Shown here: positions 39,601-50,360 of the stretch, in pieces
Layout: each line of letters starts with the position of its first letter
How positions within the stretch are numbered: the stretch's first letter is position 1
DNA from: Hirudinaria manillensis
Lineage: Eukaryota > Annelida > Clitellata > Hirudinida > Hirudinidae
Length of the DNA: 64,000 nucleotides
Assembly (NCBI GenBank): GCA_034509925.1
Contig: CM067533.1
Span: 6,914,535 to 6,978,534 of the forward strand
Direction: 5' to 3'
Position numbers and translations under genes: made by a program
The notes under the pieces: generated by a model
Told to the model about the DNA's origin: nothing
Databases searched by the model: none
What the model saw: only the letters and a program-made list of their open reading frames with translations

Positions 39601-40985
39601 AAATTGTTATAATTTGAGAATTAAAAAAATATATTTTTAAATTTAAAAATTTAAAAACTTAAAAATTGGAAACGAAAATTCAATGTTATTAAAAATTCAA
39701 GAAATTCACGCTTTAAGGAAAATTGATGAACGAAAAAGCAGGGATCTTATTTGTGCAAAATATTTCCAATATTAACCAATATTTCGATATTTAAGAATTT
39801 ATTATTTGTTGTACTTGTAATGTAATTGTAATTGTTATTAAATTATTGTAATAATTTAAATTATTGTTATTTTTAAATATTGTTATATAATAATAATAAT
39901 AATAATTAATAATACTATTATGTTTAAGACATGTTATTATTATTATTATTATTATTGTTGTTCTTATTATTATTAGTATTTTTATTGCTATCATTAATAT
40001 TGGTATTATAATTATGATCCGTTCAAATTTTTCGGTTTTTAAAAAATAAAATATTAAATAAAAAATATTTGTCGCAAAAATTTGAAACTAATTTCCTTCA
40101 AACGTGAAAATATCACTTTGATTGTCGTGTCATTAAATATTAAAAATGGAGATTTTTTGTGTCGAAATAAATTATTTTCTCGAACAATTTATTAAATATT
40201 TATTGAATATCTATTGAAATTTAATTAAAAGTCCTCGGAAAAAAGAGACGTTTGTTAAGGATTTAAAATAATAATTTATAAAATCATAAAAGACATTTCT
40301 TTACTTTTTCTTGGAAATTTTAATTGAAAATCGTGAAGTTTTTGAGAGAAATAATAATCACTTTTCGAAATGATGGACGGAACGTGAAAAGAAGAACTAA
40401 AGATGGAATGAAGAAGGAAATAAAGGAATGAAGGAATGAAGGAAAGAAGGAATGAAGGAATAAAGATAGAAATAAAGAAAAATGATTTGCAGTCCTCGGA
40501 ATCAGACGAGGAGATTCCAGTTTTGCTAGTCAAAGTTCAAAGTTCAAAGGTCATTCTCAAAAGTTCAAGTAATGCAAGTGTACTTTGAATAATACTGTCA
40601 ATAATAATAATATAAAAAATAATATTATCAATAAAGTAAGTAGGTTGGCGACACGTTTAATAATATTTTAATTTCTAATTTAAGTAATTAAAATGAATTT
40701 AATATTTTAGAATTTAATAATTCAGAATTCAGAATTTAACCTCATTCGGGTTTTAATTTTTTTTTTTTGCTGGACATAAGTTTCGATTTAAATTTTCGTT
40801 TAAAAAGAACACGATTTGCAAATTATTTTTAAAATATTGAATGAGAACATTATTGAAACAATAAACACGCTTAAGTTCAACCTCTTATCTTCTGCTCACC
40901 TGAGCAAACCAAAAACACCTGGTTGATTGGCATTGCTTGACAGATATACATTCCACCTGGAGCTGGATACTGCCAATATACACGT
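32813..40985 (-). CDS. Single-pass cell-surface protein: SUEL lectin, CUB-like, sushi-like, TM, long tail (seven exons found, 5' end missing)
   Basis: Exons in order: 40985-40900, 37373-37233, 36752-36600, 35599-35147, 34927-34775, 34053-33969 and 33635-32813. All joints are GT-AG. Intron phases after the exons are 1,1,1,1,1,2, and all join in one frame of 630 residues plus stop. Extracellular part: a rhamnose/galactose-binding SUEL-type lectin domain, a CUB-like module and a sushi-like Cys module. Then come one membrane helix, a basic stop-transfer and a cytoplasmic tail of about 275 residues. This architecture is known in uncharacterised invertebrate membrane proteins. Glycan binding and cell adhesion or signalling are inferred. 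The first exon looks internal (phase-2 acceptor at about 40986), so the signal-peptide exon must lie further right. The gene reads toward the PID adaptor gene. Confidence 0.82.
33969..34053 (-). CDS. Receptor gene: transmembrane exon
   Basis: 85-base exon encoding a hydrophobic helix ([17 protein letters not shown], then SLLGAVLW) that ends in CKR and continues as RSGR in the next exon. Strong donor GTGAGT. Phase 1 in, phase 2 out. Confidence 0.85.
34775..34927 (-). CDS. Receptor gene: sushi-like Cys module exon
   Basis: Encodes [11 protein letters not shown], then [14 protein letters not shown], then KGTSWIG and SEC. The PP-x-N, C, C, G-x-W, C order is that of a degenerate sushi/CCP module. 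NST is a sequon. Phase 1 on both sides, donor GTATGA. Confidence 0.72.
35147..35599 (-). CDS. Receptor gene: CUB-like module exon
   Basis: A 453-base phase-1/phase-1 exon. It contains the CUB-style pattern [20 protein letters not shown], a DYCHVYAVV segment and VCQG, separated as in CUB-like domains that follow SUEL lectins in invertebrates. The exon is cassette-like because both flanking introns are phase 1. Confidence 0.75.
36600..37373 (-). CDS. Receptor gene: SUEL-type lectin domain, two exons
   Basis: Exon 37373-37233 encodes [20 protein letters not shown] and then MKMGRC. The YGR motif and flanking Cys residues are the SUEL hallmark. Exon 36752-36600 continues with [20 protein letters not shown], then VAIPD and [16 protein letters not shown], which match the second half of the domain. 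Both joints are phase 1 and the splice sites are strong (GTACGT, GTAAGA). The intron between them is 480 bases. Confidence 0.85.
37105..37215. repeat. ATC/GTC triplet tract inside the receptor gene
   Basis: Degenerate CAT/CGT triplets starting about 18 bases downstream of the 37233 splice donor, within the intron. The His/Arg-rich plus-strand frame here is spurious. Confidence 0.9.
37785..37876. repeat. GAT/GAC triplet tract (intron)
   Basis: Mixed GAT and GAC triplets with interruptions; a shorter related tract is at 37607-37640. Confidence 0.85.
38390..38515. repeat. CATT/CCTT tetranucleotide-rich tract (intron)
   Basis: Degenerate ATTC-type units (CATTCATTCCTTCATTC and variants). Confidence 0.8.
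38636..38955. repeat. Duplicated block: CCAT/CCGT array plus about 70 bp unique sequence
   Basis: Two CCAT/CCGT arrays (38637-38698 and 38768-38885) are each followed by a related non-repetitive stretch. The shared words are GACAAAAGAGnnTCCACC, then GTTnnTnACGnGGC-like ends (about 38732-38768 and 38915-38952). Offset about 184 bases. This is a higher-order duplication. Confidence 0.7.
39168..39481. repeat. AATAT pentanucleotide array (intron)
   Basis: About 62 TTATA-register units. Three TTATG variants sit near the left edge (39182-39197), and a TA-rich phase slip at 39359-39369 divides the array. Confidence 0.95.
40395..40480. repeat. Purine tract with GAAGGAAT repeats (intron)
   Basis: Nearly all-purine strand made of GGAAT, GAAGGAAT and AGAAATAAAG units. 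Confidence 0.7.
40900..40985 (-). CDS. Receptor gene, most 5' exon found
   Basis: Encodes about 28 residues ending in NQVFLVCSG, with donor tcag|GTGAGC. The end joins the next exon (EESTLAEYC) as the usual opening of a SUEL lectin domain, where a Cys lies just before an acidic run. The acceptor cacttgttag is acceptable but weak. The frame stays open upstream for about 20 more codons, so the left edge could differ. Confidence 0.55.
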
Positions 40986-40999
40986 CTAACAAGTGAAAA

Positions 41000-42010
41000 T
41001 CCACTCCATGGATTCAATGCAGAGATTTTCAAATGAAGTTATCGACCAATAGGTTATCAGGTCATGACATCTGATTTATGTTGATCTATAAACTCGTCAT
41101 AAACATTTAACCATAAAAACAGGGCTTTTGAATGAGATAAACCAGGGAAAAATGGGTTAATATGTGATTTAAATTATATCCGTATCTCGTTATCACTGTC
41201 ATCATCATCATCTTCATCGTTGTTGTCATCGTCATCAATGATGAATGATCATCATCATTACCGCTCAGTTACTCATAAGTCATCATCACCATCATCATCA
41301 CCACCACCAACACAACAGCGTCTCACTTTCTGGTCAAAAGACGAAATTCTCCGCAAAAAAAAAATCTGAAAATCCAGCTGAAAATTCGTAGAAAATGTGA
41401 AAAAACGCCTTGGGCGTCAATTTGACTCACAACGTGGTTCGATGTCTATCGTCATCATCACCATCTTACTCACTATCGTCATCATCTTACTCACCATCAT
41501 CATGATCTCACTCACTGAACCGTCATCATCATCATAATCTGGGGGTCATCCAAAGACAATGTCCAAAGTAGTGGCTTCCCCCGCACGGACCAGTTGGCTA
41601 GCGTTGGGTCAATATTTCGTCGAGTTTCTGACTTATGAGTGAGTGATTAAAGCGAGAAAGAAAGAAAAAAATAAATAAACAAAAAATAAAATTTAAATTT
41701 AAAAAATATTTTAAAAAATAATAAAAAAGCGATGATCTGAAGTCTTTCTTTCTTTTTTTTTCTCGAGGAATTAAATTCCTTTTCAAGCCGTCAATCAGTC
41801 GCCTGTCTTCACGTTTGATTGAAACACGTTCAATCCATTCTGATTGATAATCAATTAATTAATGCGTAAATAAATAAATAAATGTTTAAATAATAATTTT
41901 TGAATAATATAATTTAATTATAATAAATTTTATTATAACTATAAGCATAATTATATGTTTTATAATTACATTTAATCACGAATTTCATTCTCTTTTCGTC
42001 GAATAAAATT
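41000..42010. other. Region upstream of the first receptor exon found
   Basis: Contains ATC/GTC tracts at 41195-41240, 41275-41310 and 41450-41540. The missing signal-peptide exon could be here or further right; no convincing candidate seen. Confidence 0.4.
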
Positions 42011-42029
42011 TTAAAGGTTAAAATAATTT

Positions 42030-42270
42030 CAAAGGTGAAAGTTCACTTTTCGGTCTCCCGGAAAGGAAAGGAGAGGAGCAGACGAGTGCGTCTAAATTGG
42101 CGAAAGAGCGGGAAATGAGAAGGTCGGCCATTTTTATTTCCTGATTTAATTTGATTCCTACGTGCAACTCGGAATGACAACGAGATTTAAAAGCTGCTTT
42201 AAAGGCTCCAAATCTTTTTCGTTCAATTACTCGGAACCGGAAGTTATTGTCAGCTTCCAGCTTCACGTCA
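42030..42270 (-). promoter_or_regulatory. Promoter-like patch with ETS, E2F and YY1-like words
   Basis: A GC-richer stretch with ACCGGAAGT (ETS, 42236-42244), GCGGGAAA (E2F, 42108-42115) and AAAATGGCCGACC (YY1-like on minus, about 42135-42123). It lies about 1.1 kb upstream of the first receptor exon found and could be that gene's promoter. The 82-codon minus frame across it (42018-42266) is an alternative reading. Inference. Confidence 0.3.
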
Positions 42271-42426
42271 GTTGGAAATTCACGATTTAAAAAACTGCCG
42301 TTGCATCACTTTTAGACTTTCAATAGTTCCGGGCAACATTTTACGATTCTGTCTTTTAGAGGAGGAGTGATTGAAGGAAAATTGATTTGGAGGATTATGG
42401 AAATTGAGGTCACAACATGCAATCCG

Positions 42427-42458
<32 letters not shown>

Positions 42459-42495
42459 TCTTCGGTGATGACGACGATGACGATGATGATAATCA
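42427..42495. repeat. GAT/GAC triplet tract
   Basis: GAT run followed by mixed GAC/GAT triplets. Confidence 0.9.
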
Positions 42496-43324
42496 ATCCA
42501 GCTTGAAAAGGATTTTTTGCACAAAATAAAATCGTAACAATGTAAAAACACGAAATCAGATTTTCCTGTCTTAATCTCAGAATGGTTTCTAAGTGATTCC
42601 AAAAAGACACATTTCGCGTGCAAATCCTTGGCAAGGAGTTCAATCAAACCAATCAGTTGATTGAACCTTTCAACCAATCAATTCAATCGACGTTCATTTG
42701 CAAGAATTTTTAATTTTTAATCGTCCAAGTTTCCTGAGGCAATTTAGGAATTTTTAAAGCGAAATTTTGATTTCTTTTATCATTTATTTGAAATTCATGA
42801 TTATTTATATTAGATATAAATATGTTTTTAATAAATAAAAACTTCTAAAACATTTAGAGTATTATAAGATTTAAAATAACTTAACTATTTAAATATTTAT
42901 AACTTTATGACATACAATTCCATACATCAACAATATGAAAATAATTTCGATAATTGTATTTATATATATTATGGAAATAGGCTGCGAATTAAGAATTACA
43001 TTAAATTAAAATCTTCAACATTTCAATGTCCTGTCATTAAAAATATTATTTAAGATATTATTTTAAATAATTAATTAATTAATGCTTATTAATTCACGCA
43101 GGTCCACGTGAATTGTTCAACGATATCGTTGCTTGTGTTTCTAATCCGGGGCAACAGGTGCTTAAGGGCGACTCTTTTGTCTCGAGGGAGCGTTAAGAAG
43201 ACGCGAACAATCGAAGACCCTCCACCAAGTGCACATGTCTCTAATCTCAAAAGTCGGAAGTTTCAAAATGTGAAGAATTTTGTCATTAGTCTTCGAAAAA
43301 GCTTAAATCCATCCTGTTTTTCAC

Positions 43325-43499
43325 TCCATCCATCCATCCGTCCTACCGTCCATCCATCCATCCAACCATCCAGCCAGCCATCCAGCCAGCCAGCCATCCA
43401 TCCACCCATCCATCCATCCAACCATCCAACCATCCAGCCAGCCAGCCATCCATCCACCCATCCATCCATCCATCCACCCATCCATCCGTCCATCCATTC
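43325..43499. repeat. CCAT array with CCAG and CCAC variants
   Basis: About 175 bases of tetranucleotide units. A phrase with AACCATCCAGCCAGCCAGCC recurs, showing higher-order copying within the array. Confidence 0.92.
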
Positions 43500-43887
43500 A
43501 CTACATCCTTCCAGATCCACCCTAAAAACTCGCTCATTCAAGATTTTGCTTCCTTTCCACTTCTTGTTTTGAACAAAATGGATCTCCAGCTCGGCATTGA
43601 CCAACTGCAGATGCCAAGAATTTTCAGAGTTTCTTTTTTATTTTTTGGTATTTTATATTTTTTAGGAAAATAATTGCTGAACCGACAAAAATATATTTGT
43701 TTTTGTTTTTATGAACGGCAAGACATGAATAATAGGAGCATGAATTGTTTTCATTAAAACTGAAATCTTAAAGAACTTAAATTTCTTAATATCGTGATTA
43801 AATTCAGTGTCGTGGAGCAAAGATATTCCATTACGTGAATTACAGTCACAGACATTATGGTCATCGTCCCAATTTGATCAAGGACAT

Positions 43888-43985
43888 GATCGTCGTCATC
43901 ATCATCATCATCACCTCCATCGTAATCATCATCACCTCCATCGTAATCATCATCACCTCCATCGTAATCATCATTATCATCATCG
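43888..43985. repeat. 21-bp minisatellite within an ATC tract
   Basis: The unit CACCTCCATCGTAATCATCAT occurs at 43912, 43933 and 43954 with a 21-base period. Confidence 0.9.
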
Positions 43986-44114
43986 ACAGTGACCAACACG
44001 TCCGCATGGCAACAATTCTCCCCCAAAAAAGGAAAAGAATGGAACAATTAACATCTCATTCAAAAAGCGCCAACATTGCAACTCAAGCAACGACTTGAAA
44101 GCCTTTTCCTTCAT

Positions 44115-44219
<105 letters not shown>

Positions 44220-45550
44220 CTCCATATCGACCACCATCACAACAACATCAACAACGTGTTGCATAAGTGACAGACAAAACCCAAACACACAAGCAAGAGT
44301 CATTATCATCTAAGCCACCCAGTCCTAACCTACCCCCGACCCAAGCTAATTGACAGGGGAGGTTTTTATTATCCACCCATTTTTGAAATCCTACTCTACC
44401 TCCTGACTCTGAAAATCCAAAATAAACCTTTAAATCTTTTTGTGCTTGTAAGTTGGCTACTTGCCCGTCACTTCTCCAGGTTCCATACGTATCACCGGAA
44501 CAACACCAACAACCACAACAACAATAAGTAAAAATGCAAAGCAAAGACTGCTATTTGAATTTCGGAAATCCGAACGCCAAAGTAGAAAAAAAAACAAACT
44601 ACACATTTTCAGATTTTCATATTCGAGTTCTTTCGAGAAGTTATGCTTTCATACATCACACGACCTGATGCTATTGTGCAGATTTTACCGAGGGTTTGGC
44701 GGGCGAGAGATGGAAGGAAAAATTGGAAAATGAAAGAAAGAAATAATAAAAGTTGAGAACCTCCTTTGTTTCCAAGAGCCACGGACGACGACGACGACGA
44801 CGTTGACTAAGGTGATGATGATGCAGAAGAAGATGATGATGGTTCCTCTTTAATGTTATTACGACCGTAGAGCTTGCACTCTTTTATCTCGAGTACTTAA
44901 CATCTTCTCCTTTATCCTTCTTGCTCGATACTTACACCATGAACAGTCTGAGTAATACACGTCTATAGAAGCAACAACTACAACAACAGTAGCAACAGCA
45001 ACAACAACAACAGCAACAGCCACAACTCGTTCTCAAGCAACCCTCTCTCAGGATGCTGCCCTGACACTTGTTTTCTTTCCGAGCACCTGTCGATTCCATG
45101 ACAACCGCTGGAATTAAATCCATTCATTCGAGGGACGCGTCGGCGACAGACAGCGTCCGGTCGCCAACGTCGCCGCGTCAAGTTTTTGTGCGGGCGTGGT
45201 CGTTGTCCTCGTCATCTTTCTCTTCATCGTCTTGTTCGTTTTCATCAAAAGGAGAGGACTTTCTTTCTTTCTTTCTTTTTTACTTTCACTCATGCAACTC
45301 ATGAGAGGAGAATTTGTTTGAAAGGGGATCAACTTCACAAGACTTTGTCTCCTCCTCGACAACAATAACAACAACAACGAGAACAACAAAGACGACGACA
45401 ATAACAACAACAACAGGTGTTCCAAACTGTAACAACAAAACCCCTCTGTTTTTATACTTTGAAGGCAACAATGTTGCAGCAAAAATAACGAGCACGTTCT
45501 CCTTTATAACAGAAACAACAACAACACCGACACCAACAAATAGTTTTCAA
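44220..45550. other. Mixed region with GAC, CAA and a CpG-rich patch
   Basis: GAC/GAT triplets at 44786-44836, CAA/CAG-rich tracts at 44970-45020 and 45358-45415. A CpG-dense stretch lies at 45130-45185 (for example GACGCGTCGGCGACAG), a candidate unmethylated regulatory patch. No gene recognised. Confidence 0.45.
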
Positions 45551-45557
45551 CAACAGC

Positions 45558-45798
45558 AACAATATCGTCAACAAACAAAACAATAACAACAACATCAACA
45601 ATATCTTCAACAAACAAAACAATAACAACAATATCATCAACAAACAAAACAATAACAACAATATCGTCAACAAACAAAACAATAACAACAACAACAATAT
45701 CATCAACAAACAAAACAATAACAACAATATCGTCAACAAACAAAACAACAACAACGGCAACAATATCATCAACAAACAAAACAATAACAACAGCAACC
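45558..45798. repeat. Minisatellite, core about 30 bp
   Basis: Seven units start with AATATCnTCAACAAACAAAA at 45561, 45600, 45630, 45660, 45696, 45726 and 45762. Spacings are 39, 30, 30, 36, 30 and 36 bases, differing by CAA insertions in steps of three. Confidence 0.92.
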
Positions 45799-45799
45799 A

Positions 45800-46515
45800 A
45801 AACCAGAGCAACGCTAGCAACAGACACGAGCAGAAGGCCATTAGTAAATCACAATCAGGCTCCATATTAAAGATGGTTCCCCAGCGTCATCGTTTAATTT
45901 CAATCAGCAAGTAAATGATTGAGTACCTCGGACGGCGTCATGAGACATGGACGCCTTAATAGGAAGGGCGCATAAATCCTTGACATGACCACAAACTAGA
46001 TGTCGCCAGGAGGTCAGGGATGAGCTGTAAAGTTTCTCCGAGTTTTTTTTATATATTTTTAGATTTCAGTTTTTTTGTTTTGTTTTGTTTTGTTTGTTTT
46101 TTTTTTGAGACAAAAATTGCTTTTCATTCTGTGCGTCGAACACTGGAGTTTGGCAGTTTTTTGTGTGTGGGTATTGATTTTGTATTGTTTTCGTATTGTT
46201 TTGTATTATTTTGTATAGTTTTTTTTTTAATAAGTGATAATTACTTTTTGTTTGGAGTTGTCTTTTGAGTGGGTTTGTTTTTTAAATCATATTTTCTAGT
46301 ATGATAATTTATTCATGTTTCAATTATTCACAGCTGTGAATTTGTTCAAAAATTATTCAAAAATTATTAGAAATTATTCCGAAATTATTTGTCTGAAAAG
46401 ATTGAAATTATTTTCTTCTTATTTTTCCCTTGAAGTTTTATTATTTAATTCCAGCTTCTAATTGCTCTTCGTGATCCTTAAAAGAGCCTTAAACGTCTTT
46501 CGTTTTACTTCAAAT
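45800..46515. other. Intergenic DNA, nothing recognised
   Basis: T-rich sequence follows a short GC-normal patch (45890-46020). No gene supported. Confidence 0.45.
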
Positions 46516-46518
46516 AGT

Positions 46519-46520
46519 TA

Positions 46521-46552
<32 letters not shown>

Positions 46553-46795
46553 TTTTCCTTTTATTAGTCATTCAATTCAACTTCTTTCTTCTTCTCCAGG
46601 CGTTATTTTTATAAGTTCGCCAAATCTTATGGGTCTTATTATTTCTTTTGTTTTCGAAGTTATTTCTTGCATCACGATGTCATTAAGAAATTGGCGATAA
46701 CTGGGTTTATTTCTGATTTTCCGAATTGATTTAATTAAATTGAGACGATTCTGTTTATGGCCAGATTGATTCTTTTCTTTTCTAACGAGTTCAAA

Positions 46796-46837
<42 letters not shown>
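46519..46837 (-). mobile_element. Short retroinsert with 73-codon frame, bracketed by AAT arrays
   Basis: Read on the minus strand, an AAT run (46837-46799) leads straight into an open frame of 73 codons (46798-46577). Then come TGA, a TAATAAAAGG poly(A)-like signal (about 46565-46556) and an AAT tail (46552-46519). This repeats the layout of the LINE fragment at 18001-18614. The peptide is basic and not recognised, so the element identity is open. Confidence 0.4.
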
Positions 46838-46839
<2 letters not shown>

Positions 46840-48790
46840 ATTTTTTTTCTAATTATTTTTTAATTTGATAAATATAAATTAAAAATTTTAATTGCTTCCT
46901 AAAAAGTTATTTTCCTGGAAATTTAAATCCGTCGTGACGTTAAATGATTAATTCTAGAATTTTATCTGATTATTTTTTTATTTCTTCTTTTTTTTTTGAA
47001 ATACCAAACAAAATGATGGAATTAATTTCAATAAAAACATCAAAATCTTTAATCGCTTTTCTTCCAGAATAAAAATAATTGTTCATGATTTGCAAAATAA
47101 TTCCTGTCTAAAATTAATTGTATAAATTTTATTTTTTAAATCAATTTTAATTTTAAAATATATAAAATAATTTATGGGTTAGGACCGACTTAAACATTTG
47201 TAATATCAATCACGACAACCATTTCTAATTCTCCTTACAATGCTCGGCAATTATTTGCGTATTATTTGCGTATTTCGTGATTTATTCTGAAAATAATGAC
47301 AATAATTAATTTTAAATATTTTCCCGAGAAAACAAAGTAATTAAAATAAATGCTTCTGTACCAGGAAAACCCCCGGAGCATTTTTTTCTAAAATTATTTG
47401 AAATTATCTCAACGTCCTCGTACGAAATCCATTGTGCCGATGATTCTCGAGCATGGATTAATTTATTTGCTCCCCTTCCTTTCTTTCTTTGTTTTTACTT
47501 TCTCCGTCAAAATTACGAAATTACGAATTTTTTGCAAACATTGCAAAGAAATAATGTAATATTAGTTAATATTTCAAGAAAAACAATATTAATATTTATT
47601 GTTTTAGGACAGATTTAGAGAGTCTCAAAAATCGATAATTGAAATATAATTATAATTTTTATTATTTTCAATTTCTGTTTTGTTTAATGCAAATAAATAA
47701 AAATTAATGAATCAAGAAATATTTTCAAATAATAAATGCAATTATAAATTAATATAATTTGTATCGATCTCCGAGATCATCATCATTATCATCACCATCA
47801 TCATCGTCGTCGTCGTCGTCATCATCTTGAATGCCGGAAATGGATTCAATTGTTGCAAAATATTTCTCAAATTGTCATGTGTCAGATTTTTTTTGTATGA
47901 ATTGAAAATTAATCTAAAAGATTATTTTTTGGTATTTTTTTTTTAAATTTAAGATTCAAATATAAAAAATTAATTTAATTCTTAATTCGTCTCGGTTTTA
48001 AAAGTACGAAGATATAAATAAACATAAATTCTGATAAACGAGGCGATACAAAACATTCTCCATCTCCCAGTCATCCTCATAGTCTTCATCTCCACTCGGA
48101 TCCCGCTCAAATTTAAAGTTTGCATTTAAATTACAATTAAATTACAATTACAATTATTATTAATTTAATTAAAAATTCAAACAAAACATCGATTAATTTC
48201 AGCAGAAATAAAACCTTTAATTGTGTTAAAAACATTTATTGTTTCTTCAAGATATTTTAGAAAGTTTGTATACAAAGGATACTATCATTGTTATTATTTT
48301 ATCATTTTATTATTATGTTATTTTTCAAAATAACTGTTTTATTAATTTTAAAATATTATTATTATTTTTAAATAATAAAATCATGAAAAGAGACGTAGTA
48401 AGAAACTGAATGGAAGCAAAAACCACAATTGAACATTACATTCTGTCCACGGAAACATTGCATTTTTTTATTTAAGAATTTTATAATATTATATTATATT
48501 TTATTACATTTATGACCGTTTTAATCGGTAAAAATCACAAATCAATTATCATGCATTGTCCTTTGACCCAGAGGAATTATCGCCAATTTTGGTTTAATCT
48601 TTACTGTCACTCTAATATGAAGACCCATGATGATGATGATGATGATGACGACGACGATGCGATGCTTTTACGAATTAATTATAATTTAATTTAATTTAAT
48701 TTAAATATCGGGAATAATTACCAAAACGTTATCCACATTTTTCAGCATTATCATTGATTTTAGGTGTTTATCTCTGGAAAACATGCGCGC
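46838..48790. other. AT-rich intergenic DNA
   Basis: Holds an ATC/GTC tract (47777-47828), a GAT/GAC tract (48629-48660) and a doublet of ATTTGCGT (47253-47271). No gene supported. Confidence 0.45.
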
Positions 48791-48792
48791 AT

Positions 48793-48818
48793 AATTATTT
48801 GCATAATTATTTGCATAT
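48793..48818 (+). promoter_or_regulatory. Paired POU octamer-like sites
   Basis: ATTTGCAT occurs at 48797-48804 and 48809-48816, each preceded by a TAAT-type homeodomain core. The 12-base spacing puts both on nearly the same helix face. It is followed by a GC-richer patch (48820-48940). Motif reading only. Confidence 0.35.
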
Positions 48819-49257
48819 TTACACGCTCCAATGAACGCGTCATTAATTCGCGCCTCTGTCGCCATGGAGATGGAGCACCTTGGAATCAGTGGAGTGGAAC
48901 CGAAGATGTCACTTCAGCCAACTGAGGTCATGTTGCAGCCGCTGATGCATTTAATTATGATCATAATTTTTAAAAATTATTATTATTAATGCTGTTATTG
49001 TTCTTTTTATCATCGTTTTAATCTTTCTTTTGTATGCAAAGTTTGTTAACAAATTATTTCTGTATTTATTTTTTTTTGTAAAATTCGGAAATTATCTTGC
49101 AAAGAATAATTAATGGTCGAGCGATAATAAAGCAATGTTTAATGAAAGGCATTCGAATGCAAATACAAGCGAAAAAGAAGAAAAAGGTAATTGTGGCTTC
49201 CAGAGATAAAAGAGGTGAGGATTGGGTTCGCTGGAATTGGGTGAGTGGTTGGATAGG

Positions 49258-49384
49258 TAGAGTGAGTGAGTGAGTGAGTGAGTGAGTGAGTGAGTGAGTG
49301 AGTGAGTGAGTGAGTGAGTGAGTGAGTGAGTGAGTGAGTGAGTGAGTGAGTGAGTGAGTGAGTGAGTGAGTGAGTGAGTGAGTG
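49258..49384. repeat. GTGA tetranucleotide array
   Basis: About 31 AGTG units, pure. Confidence 0.97.
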
Positions 49385-49625
49385 CTGTGAAACTATTGAA
49401 GCCAATCCTAGAAACATGTTTTGAAAAAAATAATGAACAGATTGCCGTAAATTAGTTCCCCAGGATGCAAATTTTTTTCAATGCTTCATCTTCTCTTCCA
49501 GTTATCTCAGTTAACATTAATTAATTAATTAATTGATAAAACAAAATGGTTTCTTCATTGAATCTGTAATAATTACTCCACAAGAACGTCTTGATAATAT
49601 TTTTTTAAAACTAAATGACCTGAAC

Positions 49626-49784
<159 letters not shown>

Positions 49785-49853
49785 TATAATAATTAGTATT
49801 TTGTTATATTTTATAACTTAACGTGTTGTGAATATTAAATGTTTTTTTAAACA

Positions 49854-50360
49854 TGACGTCATCAATCTCAATCCAAATCTTCCAGCGCCACAATCTTTCC
49901 ATCCTCGTTCCGTGGAAGATTGCCACTTCTTCTCGTCTCCACGGTGAACGCGTCCTCGGCGTTGCCATGACAACGGCGGACAGAAAATTCGTTGACAACA
50001 ATCGGTCCATCTCGAGGTGATTGTATTACGTCGTCAGCACCAACAACACCAGCACCGGTCTCCTCCATCTTCTCCTCCTCCTTCTCTTCCTACTCCTCCT
50101 CATCTTCCTCCTCCTCATCTTCCTCCTCCTCATCATCATCATCGCACCCGTCGTCACTGACATGTTCGTCATCGTCTAATGACATCTCCTACATCTTAAA
50201 AAGTCCCCCAAACATCGCCTAACGCAATCTCGGTGCGCCACCAAATTGGTCCGGACGGTCCATTTATGGAGCGGGACGAGTCCATTGTCGTCTCGGGGGG
50301 GTGGCCGGCACGGACTAATCCATTATGAAGCACGCGAACTTTCCTGGTACACTCGTGTTG
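49854..50360. promoter_or_regulatory. GC-richer candidate regulatory patch
   Basis: Contains TGACGTCA (49854-49861), a polypyrimidine tract (50061-50146), a perfect CArG box CCATTTATGG (50260-50269), an OTX-like TAATCC (about 50315) and a GGGGGGG run. A 66-codon minus frame (49868-50068) overlaps it. Its composition is protein-like (charged, no repeat) but it has an in-frame stop just upstream and no match I recognise. Confidence 0.35.

Noticed and set aside
43325-43499. CRISPR-like or telomere-like repeat
   Set aside because: Units are contiguous tetranucleotides without spacers; the host is clearly an animal genome.
43108-43604. Frames rich in HPSIHP or GWMDGW repeats resembling tandem-repeat proteins
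   Set aside because: Translation of the CCAT array; the same peptide style appears at every CCAT locus on both strands.
45452-45865. 137-codon Leu-rich frame resembling a membrane protein
   Set aside because: Translation of the CAA-rich minisatellite on its complementary strand.
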